A stretch of 64,000 nucleotides of DNA from Bradyrhizobium sp. CCBAU 51765 (GTDB lineage Bacteria; Pseudomonadota; Alphaproteobacteria; Rhizobiales; Xanthobacteraceae): positions 4,267,001 to 4,331,000 of the forward strand of contig NZ_CP030038.1 of NCBI RefSeq assembly GCF_015291725.1, read 5' to 3'. The notes under the pieces are model-generated. The model searched no databases. It saw only the letters and a program-made list of their open reading frames with translations, and was not told the DNA's origin. Positions within the stretch are counted from its first letter, which is position 1, and every line of letters starts with the position of its first letter. Of this stretch, positions 56,230 through 64,000 are shown piece after piece. The position numbers and the translations under genes are program-made.

Positions 56230-59200
56230 CTATTCCGCCGGTGCCGCCAGCGGACGCGGCTCGGAACGGCGCCGCAGGCGGTCGATCAGGAGATAGATCA
56301 CGGGCGTGGTGTAGAGCGTCAGGATCTGCGAGACGAACAGGCCGCCGATGATGGTGATGCCGAGCGGGCGGCGCAGCTCCGTGCCGGGGCCGGTCGCCAC
56401 CACGAGCGGAATGCCGGCGAACAGCGCCGCCATGGTCGTCATCAGGATCGGGCGGAAGCGCGCCTGGCAGGCCTCGAAGATCGCCTCCGCCGAGGACAGG
56501 CCGCGCCGGCGTTCGGCGTCGAGCGCGAAATCCACCATCATGATGCCGTTCTTCTTGACGATGCCGATGAGCAGGATGATGCCGACGAAGGCGATCACCG
56601 TCAGCGGCGTGTTGGTGATCTGCAGGGCGAGCAGTGCGCCGAGTCCGGCCGAGGGCAGTGTCGAGATGATCGTGAGCGGATGGGCAAGGCTCTCGTAGAG
56701 CACCCCCAGCACGATATACATCGCGACCAGCGCGCCGAGGATCAGCAGCGGCTGGCGGCCGCTGGTCCTGGCGAAGTCCCCGGCATTGCCGTCGAAGCTG
56801 CCGCGAATGCCCTCGGGCATGTGCAGTTCCTCGACCGCGCGCTGGATGTTCTGCGTCGCGGCCTGCAACGGCACGTCCGGCAGCAGGTTGAACGACACCG
56901 TGGTCGAAGGGAACGACTGCGAGTGGTAGACCGCCAGCGCGGCGAGCCCGCGCGTCGCATGCACCACGGCCGAGAGCGGCACCTGGGCGTCGGCCGCGCC
57001 GGCGACATAGATGCGGTCGAGGTTGGAGGGATCGACCTGGAATTTCGGGTCGATCTCCAGCACGATCATGTATTGGTTGCGCTGGGTATAAATGATCGAG
57101 ATCTGCCGCTGCGCGAACGCATTGTTGAGCGCGTTGTCGATGTCCTGAACCTTGACGCCGAGCGCCGAGGCTTTCTGGCGGTCGATGGAAAGCGTGAGCT
57201 GAAGCCCGCCAGGATCGCGATCGCTGGAGATGTCGGTGATGCCCTCCACGCTCTCCATGCGCTTGGCCACGATCGGCGCCCATTTCTGCAGCAGGCCGAG
57301 ATCGGTGCTGGTCAGCGTGTACTGGTAATCGGAATCGCTCTGTCGCCCGCCGGCACGGACGTCCTGGGCGGCGAACATGAATAGCCGGATGCCGGGCACG
57401 GGGTATAGCGCGCGCCTGAGGCGGTCGATCACGACCTGCGTCGAGACGTGGTCGCGCTCCTCCGGCGGCTTCAGGCTGATGAACATGGTGCCGCGGTTCG
57501 AGGTCGCCCCGCCCGGTCCCCCGCCGCTGCCGACGGTCGAGCCGATGCCGGCGACAGCCGGATCCTTCATCACGATGTCGGCCAGCCGCTGCTGCAGGCC
57601 GAGCATCGACTGGAACGAGATGTCGGCCGAGGCGCGCGTCGCGCCGATGATGAAACCGGAATCGTCCGTCGGGAAATAGCCCTTGGGGACCTTGATGTAG
57701 AGAGTCACCGTGAGCGCGATGGTGGCGAAGAACACCAGCAGCGTCAGCAGCGGAAATTCCAGCACGGTACGCAAGGTGCGGGCGTAGAAGGCGACGAGGC
57801 GCGACAGCGAGCCTTCGACGACGCGGTCGAACAGGGTCGCGGTGCCTGACGTGGTCTGCCGGATGTAATGGGCGCAGATCATCGGCGTGACCGTGAGCGA
57901 CACCAGCGTCGAGACCAGGATGGCGAAGGTCAGCGTCAGCGAGAACTCGCGCAGCAGCCGGCCGACGATGCCGTCCATGAAGATCAGCGGCGTGAACGCC
58001 GCGATCAGCGACAGGCTGATCGAGACCACCGTGAAGCCGATCTGCTTCGCGCCCTCTTGCGCCGCCCGGAACGGCCGCATGCCATGCTCGAGGTTGCGGT
58101 ACATGTTCTCGATCATGACGATGGCGTCGTCGACCACGAAGCCGACGGAAATCGCCAGCGCCATCAGCGACAGATTGTCGATCGAGAAGCCCGCGACCCA
58201 CATGCCGGCGCAGGTGCCGGCCAGCGCCAGCGGCACCGAGATGCCGGCCGCGATCGTCGGGGTCAGCCGTCGCAGGAACACGAACACCACGGCCATCACC
58301 AGGAACGCGGTCGCCAGCAGGGTCCACTGCATGTCCAGCACGCTGGCGCGGATCGTGCCGGTGCGGTCGACCAAAGTGGAGACCTCGACGCCGGCCGGTA
58401 TCCACTGCTTCAGCGCGGGGATCAGCGCCTTCACCCTGTCGACGGTGTCGATGACGTTGGCATCACCCTGCTTGGTGATCTGGATCAGCACCGCCGGCTG
58501 CTTGTTGAACCAGGCGATCGAGCGGGCGTTGCGGACGGAATCCTCGATGTCGGCGACGTCCGAGAGCCGCACGAAATTGCCGTTGGAGCTCTTGATGATG
58601 ATGTCGCGGAACTCTTTCGCGGTACGCATCTGCCGATTGAGCGCCAGCGTCTCGCTCTGACGCTCGCCTTCGAAAATGCCGACGGGACCGAGCGGGTTGG
58701 CGTTGATGATCGCGGTCCGGACGTCGTCGGTGGCGATCCCAGCGTTCGACAGCGCCACGGGGTTGAGCTGTACCCGCACGGCCGGCTGGTCGGCACCGGA
58801 CACGGTGACGTCGCCGACGCCCGGCACCTGCGAGATGCGCTGCGCCAGCACGGTATCGGCGACGTCGTAGATCGCGCTTGCCGACAGCGTCTTCGAGGTC
58901 AGCGCCAGCACGAAAACCGGCGCGCCGGCCGTGTTCGCCTTGCGGAAGCGCGGCAGCGTCGGCAGGTCGCTCGGCAGGTCGACCATCGCGGCGTTGATCG
59001 CCGCCTGCACGTCGCGTGCGGCCTTGTCGATATTGCGGCCGATGTCGAACTGGAGCTGGATGCTGGTCGTGCCGAGGGTCGAGGTCGAGGTGATCTGGTT
59101 GATGCCGGCGATCTCGCCCAACCGCCGCTCCAGTGGCGATGCCACCGTGGCCGCCATCACGGAAGGATCGGCGCCGGGCCGGCTGGCCGAGACGAAGATG

Positions 59201-59334
59201 GCAGGAAAGTCGACGTTCGGGACCGAGGCGACGGGCAGGAAATGGTAGGCGACGACACCCAGCAGGAACAACCCGATCGACAGCAGCGTGGTCGCGACCG
59301 GCCGGCGGATGAAGGGCTCCGAGATCGATGCCAT
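56230..59334 (-). CDS. mdtC: RND efflux permease, MdtC type
   Basis: 1034 residues with 12 membrane helices and two periplasmic loops. The RND start MASISEPFIRRPVATTLLS, the proton-relay region in helix 4 (around LSLMALAISVGFVVDDAIVM), and the second-half FVGIILLIGIVKKNGIMMVD are clear. The ATG overlaps the stop of the mdtB-type gene by one base (TGATG). In E. coli MdtB and MdtC form a heterotrimer, so this is probably the partner of the next gene. Confidence 0.95.
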   Translation of the reverse strand: MASISEPFIRRPVATTLLSIGLFLLGVVAYHFLPVASVPNVDFPAIFVSASRPGADPSVMAATVASPLERRLGEIAGINQITSTSTLGTTSIQLQFDIGRNIDKAARDVQAAINAAMVDLPSDLPTLPRFRKANTAGAPVFVLALTSKTLSASAIYDVADTVLAQRISQVPGVGDVTVSGADQPAVRVQLNPVALSNAGIATDDVRTAIINANPLGPVGIFEGERQSETLALNRQMRTAKEFRDIIIKSSNGNFVRLSDVADIEDSVRNARSIAWFNKQPAVLIQITKQGDANVIDTVDRVKALIPALKQWIPAGVEVSTLVDRTGTIRASVLDMQWTLLATAFLVMAVVFVFLRRLTPTIAAGISVPLALAGTCAGMWVAGFSIDNLSLMALAISVGFVVDDAIVMIENMYRNLEHGMRPFRAAQEGAKQIGFTVVSISLSLIAAFTPLIFMDGIVGRLLREFSLTLTFAILVSTLVSLTVTPMICAHYIRQTTSGTATLFDRVVEGSLSRLVAFYARTLRTVLEFPLLTLLVFFATIALTVTLYIKVPKGYFPTDDSGFIIGATRASADISFQSMLGLQQRLADIVMKDPAVAGIGSTVGSGGGPGGATSNRGTMFISLKPPEERDHVSTQVVIDRLRRALYPVPGIRLFMFAAQDVRAGGRQSDSDYQYTLTSTDLGLLQKWAPIVAKRMESVEGITDISSDRDPGGLQLTLSIDRQKASALGVKVQDIDNALNNAFAQRQISIIYTQRNQYMIVLEIDPKFQVDPSNLDRIYVAGAADAQVPLSAVVHATRGLAALAVYHSQSFPSTTVSFNLLPDVPLQAATQNIQRAVEELHMPEGIRGSFDGNAGDFARTSGRQPLLILGALVAMYIVLGVLYESLAHPLTIISTLPSAGLGALLALQITNTPLTVIAFVGIILLIGIVKKNGIMMVDFALDAERRRGLSSAEAIFEACQARFRPILMTTMAALFAGIPLVVATGPGTELRRPLGITIIGGLFVSQILTLYTTPVIYLLIDRLRRRSEPRPLAAPAE

Positions 59335-62300
59335 CACTGCATCCCCTCGGTCGCGCCGGCGACCGGCGGTCCGCCGGATTCGGCGGGCGGCAGCGCCTGC
59401 TCGAGGCGGCGGTTGATGCGGTCGAGCGCGAGATAGATCACGGGAGTGGTGTAGAGCGTCAGGAGCTGGCTGAGCAGCAGGCCGCCGATGATGGAGATGC
59501 CGAGCGGGAAGCGCAGCTCGGCGCCGGTGCCGCTCTCGATCGCGAGCGGCAGCGCGCCGAACAGCGCTGCCAGCGTCGTCATCATGATGGGACGAAAGCG
59601 CAGAAGACACGCCTGCACGATCGCCTCGTTCGGCGACATGCCCTGCCCGCGCTCGGCCTCCAGCGCGAAGTCGATCATCATGATCGCGTTCTTCTTGACG
59701 ATGCCCATCAGGAGGATGATGCCGATCAGGCCGATCACCGAGAGATCCTGACCGCACAGCATCAGCGCCAGGATCGCGCCGACGCCGGCCGAGGGCAGCG
59801 TCGAGAGGATCGTGATCGGATGGATGTAGCTCTCATAGAGCACGCCAAGCACGATGTAGATGGTGATCACGGCGGCAAGCAGCAGCCAGGGCTGTCCGGC
59901 GAGCGCCTTGGCGAATTCGGCGGCATCGCCGGCATAGACGCCGACGATGCTGTTGGGCATGCCGATGCGGGTCTCGATCGTCTTCACCGCCTCGACGGCA
60001 TCGCCGAGCGCCGCGCCCGGCGCGAGGTTGAAGCTGAGCGACACAGACGGGAACTGCGCCTGGTGCGAGATCGCGAGCGGCGCCGTTGTCCGCTTCAGCG
60101 TCGCCACCGCCGACAGCGGCACCTGCGCGTTCGGCGCGCCGACGGTGGTGCTGGCGGCGCCCGGCAGGTAGAGCTTCGACAGGATCGAGGGATCGCGCTG
60201 GTACATCGGCAGCGCCTCCAGCACCACGCGGTACTGGTTGGCCTGCCCGTAAATGGTCGATATCTGTCGCTGGGCGAAGGCGTCGTTGAGCGTGTCGGTG
60301 ATGGCCTGAAGGCTGACGCCGAGCTGGCCGGCGCGGGTGCGGTCGACATCGAGCTGGGCCCGCAAGCCCCCTTCCTGCGCCTCGGAGGATACGTCCCGGA
60401 ACAAGGGATCACGCCGCATCTCCGCGACCAGCTTGCGTGCCCATTCCGAGACCAGCGACGCATCGGTGCCGGTCAGCGTGTACTGGTATTGCGAGCGGCT
60501 CGACTGGGTCGAGATCTGCACGTCCTGCACCGGCTGGAAATAGACGGTCATGCCGGGGATGCCCGATACCCGCTCCTTCAGCCGGGCCACGACGCCCGTG
60601 ATGTCGTCACGCCGCTCGCCGCGCGGCTTCAGGCTCATGACGAGCCGGCCGACATTGGTGGTCGGGTTGACCGAGCCCGCGCCGATCACCGAGACCACGC
60701 CGACCACGTCGGGGTCGGCCCTGATGGCGTCGGCCGCCTCGGCCTGCCGTCTCTTCATCTCGGCAATCGACACGTCGGGCCCGGCCTCCGTCACCGCCGT
60801 GATCGAGGCGGTGTCCTGCAGCGGCAGGAACCCCTTTGGCGCGACAACGTAGAGGACCAGGGTCGCAATCAGCGTGGCGAAGGTTACGACCAGCGTGGCG
60901 CGCTGGCGTTCCAGGACCCACAAAAGCGATCTGTGATAGCCATCGACCGTGCGGTCGATGAAGCGGCTGATCGCGGCCAGTCCCGGCACGGCCAGTTCCT
61001 CGTGCGCATGCTTGAGTAGGCGCGAGCACATCATCGGCGTCAGCGTCAACGAGACCACGGCCGAGGTCACGACCGCGATGGTCAGCGTCAACGCAAATTC
61101 CCGGAACATGCGCCCGACGAGACCCGACATGAACAGCAGCGGAATGAAGACCGCGATCAGCGACACCGTCAGCGAGATCACGGTGAAGCCGATCTCGCTC
61201 GCGCCCTTCAGCGAAGCCTCCATCGCACTGTCGCCGTTCTCCATGTGGCGGACGATGTTCTCGATCATGACGATGGCGTCGTCGACGACGAAGCCGGTTC
61301 CGATCGTGAGCGCCATCAGCGAGAGATTGTCGAGGCTGAAGCCGGCAAAATACATGATGCCGAAGCTCGTGATCAGCGACAGCGGCAGGGCGACGCCGGC
61401 AATCAGCGTGGCGCGCAGCGAGCGCAGGAACAGCAGCACGACCAGCGTCACCAGCACGACGGCAAGGATCAACGTAAACTGCACGTCGCGCACCGAGGCG
61501 CGGATGGTCACGGTGCGGTCGGAGACGATGGTGAGGTTGACGCCGGCAGGGATCGCGCGCTGGACCTTTGGAATCTCGGCGCGGATCTGGCTGACGACGT
61601 CGATGACGTTGGCGCCGGGCTGACGCTGGATGTCGATGATGACGGCTGGCGTGCCCTGGTACCAACCGCCGGTGCGGTCGTTCTCGAGGCCGTCGACGAT
61701 CTGGGCGACGTCACCGATGGTGACGGGCGAGCCGTTGCGATAGGCGATGATGACCGGCCTGTAGGCGTCGGCGGCGGCGATCTGGTCGTTGGCCGCGATG
61801 ATGTAGGATTGCTGCGCGCCGTCGAGCGAGCCTTTCGGCCCCGAGACATTGGCATTGGCGATCGCAGTGCGCAGATCTTCCATGGCGATGCCGTAGGCCG
61901 CGAGGCGCGCGAGATCAGCCTGGATGCGCACTGCCGGCTTCAGCCCGCCGAGCACCGAGACCCGTCCGACGCCCGAGATCTGGCTCAAACGTTGCGCCAG
62001 AATGGTGTCGGCGATGTCGCTCATCACGCGCAACGAGATCGTGTCGGAGCGCAGCGCCAGCGTCATCACCGGCGCATCCGCCGGGTTCACCTTGGCGTAG
62101 GTTGGCGGATAAGGCAGCGTCTTGGGCAGCACGCCGGCCGCGGCATTGATGGCGGCCTGCACGTCCTGGGTCGCGCCGTCGATATCGCGGTTGAGGTCGA
62201 ACTGGAGCGAGATCTGGCTGACGCCGAACGAGCTGGTCGAGTTCATCGCCGACAGCGACGGGATCTGGCCGAGCTGCCGCTCCAGCGGCGCGGTGATCAG

Positions 62301-62483
62301 CGAGGCGATCACGTCGGGGCTGGCGCCCGGAAGCTGCGTCGTCACCTGCACGGTTGGGAAATCGACCTGCGGCAGCGCCGAGACCGGCAGCGCGAAATAG
62401 CCCAGCAGCCCGCCGATCAGGAGCGCGATGCCGAGCAGCGAGGTCGCGATCGGCCGTCGGATGAAGGGTTCGGAGACACCCAT
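59334..62483 (-). CDS. mdtB: RND efflux permease, MdtB type
   Basis: 1049 residues: start MGVSEPFIRRPIATSLLG, helix-4 region LSLMALTIGTGFVVDDAIVM with Asp pair, and LIGIILLMGIVKKNAIMMID. Close in layout to the next gene, hence an old duplication. The ATG at 62483 is used; the frame upstream to 62675 overlaps mdtA and is Arg-rich. Works with the membrane fusion protein and an outer-membrane lipoprotein encoded just upstream. Confidence 0.95.
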   Translation of the reverse strand: MGVSEPFIRRPIATSLLGIALLIGGLLGYFALPVSALPQVDFPTVQVTTQLPGASPDVIASLITAPLERQLGQIPSLSAMNSTSSFGVSQISLQFDLNRDIDGATQDVQAAINAAAGVLPKTLPYPPTYAKVNPADAPVMTLALRSDTISLRVMSDIADTILAQRLSQISGVGRVSVLGGLKPAVRIQADLARLAAYGIAMEDLRTAIANANVSGPKGSLDGAQQSYIIAANDQIAAADAYRPVIIAYRNGSPVTIGDVAQIVDGLENDRTGGWYQGTPAVIIDIQRQPGANVIDVVSQIRAEIPKVQRAIPAGVNLTIVSDRTVTIRASVRDVQFTLILAVVLVTLVVLLFLRSLRATLIAGVALPLSLITSFGIMYFAGFSLDNLSLMALTIGTGFVVDDAIVMIENIVRHMENGDSAMEASLKGASEIGFTVISLTVSLIAVFIPLLFMSGLVGRMFREFALTLTIAVVTSAVVSLTLTPMMCSRLLKHAHEELAVPGLAAISRFIDRTVDGYHRSLLWVLERQRATLVVTFATLIATLVLYVVAPKGFLPLQDTASITAVTEAGPDVSIAEMKRRQAEAADAIRADPDVVGVVSVIGAGSVNPTTNVGRLVMSLKPRGERRDDITGVVARLKERVSGIPGMTVYFQPVQDVQISTQSSRSQYQYTLTGTDASLVSEWARKLVAEMRRDPLFRDVSSEAQEGGLRAQLDVDRTRAGQLGVSLQAITDTLNDAFAQRQISTIYGQANQYRVVLEALPMYQRDPSILSKLYLPGAASTTVGAPNAQVPLSAVATLKRTTAPLAISHQAQFPSVSLSFNLAPGAALGDAVEAVKTIETRIGMPNSIVGVYAGDAAEFAKALAGQPWLLLAAVITIYIVLGVLYESYIHPITILSTLPSAGVGAILALMLCGQDLSVIGLIGIILLMGIVKKNAIMMIDFALEAERGQGMSPNEAIVQACLLRFRPIMMTTLAALFGALPLAIESGTGAELRFPLGISIIGGLLLSQLLTLYTTPVIYLALDRINRRLEQALPPAESGGPPVAGATEGMQ

Positions 62484-62520
62484 GGGAGCTGCCTGCCGCT
62501 TCAAGCGGCTGTTGTCGGGA

Positions 62521-63924
62521 TCATGGCTGCTTCGCTCCACTTCCCGATGCTCCCGGCCCCGGTGCCGGCCCGGTCTGTCCCTTCTGGTCGCCTTCGCTGC
62601 TCTTCCGCTTGGCGCGGAACTCGCCGTCCTTGCCTTGCGAATCGTTCTGGCCGTCCTTCGCGCCTTCTTTGGCACCCTCCTTCTTCTGGGCGTCCGGCCC
62701 CCGCGAGCGCTTGCGCGGCGCGAGATCGGCCGACGGGGTCTGGTCGTCGCGGCCCACGATCACCTTGGAGCCATCGGACAGATTGGCAAAGCCCGTGGTG
62801 ACGACCTTGTCGGTCGGCGAGAGGCCGCTGGCGATGACGGCGTCGTGCTCGTTCTGCTGGGTCACCGTCACGGGCTTGGCCGAGACGATGTTGTCCTCGC
62901 CGATGACGTAGCTGAAGGTCCCGATCGGACCGCGCTGCACCGCAGAGGTCGGCACCACCAGCGCCTGCGTCAGGGTCTCGACCTTGAGGCGGACATTGAC
63001 GAACTGGCCAGGCCAAAGCTGGTAATGGGCGTTCGGAAATTCCGCCTTGAGCTTGAGCGTGCCGGTGGTCTGGTCGACCTGGTTGTCGATGCCGGTGAGC
63101 TTGCCGGTGTCGATCACGGTGATGCCGTCATTTCCGAACACGTCGACGGCGAGCGTGCCCTTTGCGGCGGCCGCGTTGACGCGCATGATCTGCTGCTGCG
63201 GGAGGCTGAACCACACCGCGATCGGCTGCAATTGCGTGATCACCACGAGACCCGTGGTGTCGGCGGCGTGGACGATGTTGCCCTGATCGACCTGGCGCAG
63301 GCCGGCCCGGCCCGAGATCGGCGCCACGATCTTGGTGTAGCTCAGCGTCGCGGCCGCGTTGTCGATCGCGGCCTGGTCGGCTTTCACCAGCGCCTCGGTC
63401 TGCGCCACCAGCGCGCGCTGGGTATCGGCCTGCTGCTTGGAGCCGGCATTGGAGGCGGCGAGCTGCTCGTAGCGGGCGAGATCGATGCGCTGATTGGCGA
63501 GCTGGGCCTCGTCCTGCGCCTTCTTGGCCACCGCCTGGTCGTATTGCGCCTGATAGATCGCCGGATCGATCTCGCCGAGCACGTCGCCCTTCTTGACGTC
63601 CTGGCCCTCCGTGAAGTTGACGGCGATCAGCTTGCCGTCGACCTGCGAGCGCACGGTCACGGTGTTGAGCGCGCGAATCGCCCCAACGCCGTCGAGATAA
63701 ACTGGCACGTCCTGGATGCGCGGGCTCGCCGCCAGCACGGGCACCGGCAGATCTGGGCGCTGGTTGCGTTCGTTGGCCTGTTGCTGATGCGTGACGATCC
63801 AGCCGAGATAACCAAGGCCACCCAGGATCGCGAGCGTGATCAGGGTCATGACGAAGCCACGGCCGCGCGATTTTTTCGCCGTCCCCTCTTCCGCGCCTTG
63901 CTTCGTATCCGGCTTAAAGAGCAT
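62521..63924 (-). CDS. mdtA: RND membrane fusion protein, MdtA type
   Basis: 467 residues with an N-terminal membrane anchor (FVMTLITLAILGGLGYLGWI), the lipoyl/hairpin domain (VTVRSQVDGKLIAVNFTEGQ, then a helical hairpin with KADQAAIDNAAATLSYTKIVAPISGRAG) and barrel domain. The last 70 residues are unusual: a Lys/Asp/Gly/Gln-rich low-complexity tail from about residue 395. The ATG at 63924 overlaps the stop of the upstream outer-membrane gene (ATGCTCTTTAA). Confidence 0.94.
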   Translation of the reverse strand: MLFKPDTKQGAEEGTAKKSRGRGFVMTLITLAILGGLGYLGWIVTHQQQANERNQRPDLPVPVLAASPRIQDVPVYLDGVGAIRALNTVTVRSQVDGKLIAVNFTEGQDVKKGDVLGEIDPAIYQAQYDQAVAKKAQDEAQLANQRIDLARYEQLAASNAGSKQQADTQRALVAQTEALVKADQAAIDNAAATLSYTKIVAPISGRAGLRQVDQGNIVHAADTTGLVVITQLQPIAVWFSLPQQQIMRVNAAAAKGTLAVDVFGNDGITVIDTGKLTGIDNQVDQTTGTLKLKAEFPNAHYQLWPGQFVNVRLKVETLTQALVVPTSAVQRGPIGTFSYVIGEDNIVSAKPVTVTQQNEHDAVIASGLSPTDKVVTTGFANLSDGSKVIVGRDDQTPSADLAPRKRSRGPDAQKKEGAKEGAKDGQNDSQGKDGEFRAKRKSSEGDQKGQTGPAPGPGASGSGAKQP

Positions 63925-64000
63925 TGACCGGTTTCTCCATTCGCGGCTCCCAACCACCGCCGAGCGCCTGGTACAGGCTGACGATGGCGAGAAGCCGTGC
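63914..64000 (-). CDS. Outer-membrane efflux lipoprotein (NodT/OMF family), C-terminal end only
   Basis: 28 residues visible before the right edge, including SLYQALGGGWEP, the typical C-terminus of NodT-type outer-membrane factors, ending in a TAA at 63914-63916. By position it is the outer-membrane channel of the MdtABC-type pump. Confidence 0.85.
   Translation of the reverse strand, partial: ARLLAIVSLYQALGGGWEPRMEKPVNAL

Overview
The window is 64 kb of GC-rich chromosome from an alphaproteobacterium, most likely a Bradyrhizobium or close relative (Nitrobacteraceae). The evidence is gene order and protein style rather than a search: dusB(nifR3)-ntrB-ntrC-ntrY-ntrX-hfq-hflX in one direction, a fused ispDF, a PopZ polar organizer, a ba3-type oxidase cluster, and short palindromic repeats opening with GTCATTCCGGGG that I associate with Bradyrhizobium. 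About 58 genes are supported, plus two tRNAs (Asn-GTT, Cys-GCA). No CRISPR array, transposase or rRNA was seen.

Layout. 0-4 kb: a copper amine oxidase cut by the left edge, a serine hydrolase of the beta-lactamase/NylB class, and a divergent AraC regulator. 4-7 kb: metNI (no metQ here) and an enoyl-CoA hydratase family enzyme. 7-8.7 kb: a cobalt-type nitrile hydratase (alpha, beta, accessory protein). 8.9-16.3 kb: an unusual island made of a degenerate FmdE-like protein, two tandem glutaminase-fold/ThuA-like paralogues without a visible nucleophile, a siderophore-type ABC importer and a TonB-dependent receptor. 16.3-31.1 kb: housekeeping genes (queC, mazG, hflX, hfq, the ntr regulon, dusB, ispDF, pncC, an MscS channel, a small helix-turn-helix protein). 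31.1-32.1 kb: almost gene-free, carrying a repeat element. 32.1-37.2 kb: a respiratory cluster with a diheme, a triheme and a membrane-anchored diheme cytochrome c around a ba3-type terminal oxidase. 37.4-46.3 kb: a RatA/COQ10-like protein, lipA, 3-methyladenine glycosylase, valS, popZ, tolC, a Pcm-like methyltransferase. 47.0-53.8 kb: an amide-utilisation operon. 54-56.2 kb: small proteins, tRNA-Cys and a DTW-domain tRNA modifying enzyme. 56.2-64 kb: an MdtABC-type tripartite RND efflux operon, whose outer-membrane gene is cut by the right edge.

How the genes work together. Several accessory loci deal with small nitrogen compounds: amines (amine oxidase), nitriles (nitrile hydratase gives amides) and short amides (two acetamidase/formamidase domains with their own importer and RidA), next to the global nitrogen regulators NtrBC and NtrYX. 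The two most unusual items are the in-frame fusion of an AraC-type activator to an acetamidase/formamidase (47411-49840), and the island at 8880-16279, which looks like an uptake system for a metal complex or metallophore with three cytoplasmic partner proteins of unknown role.
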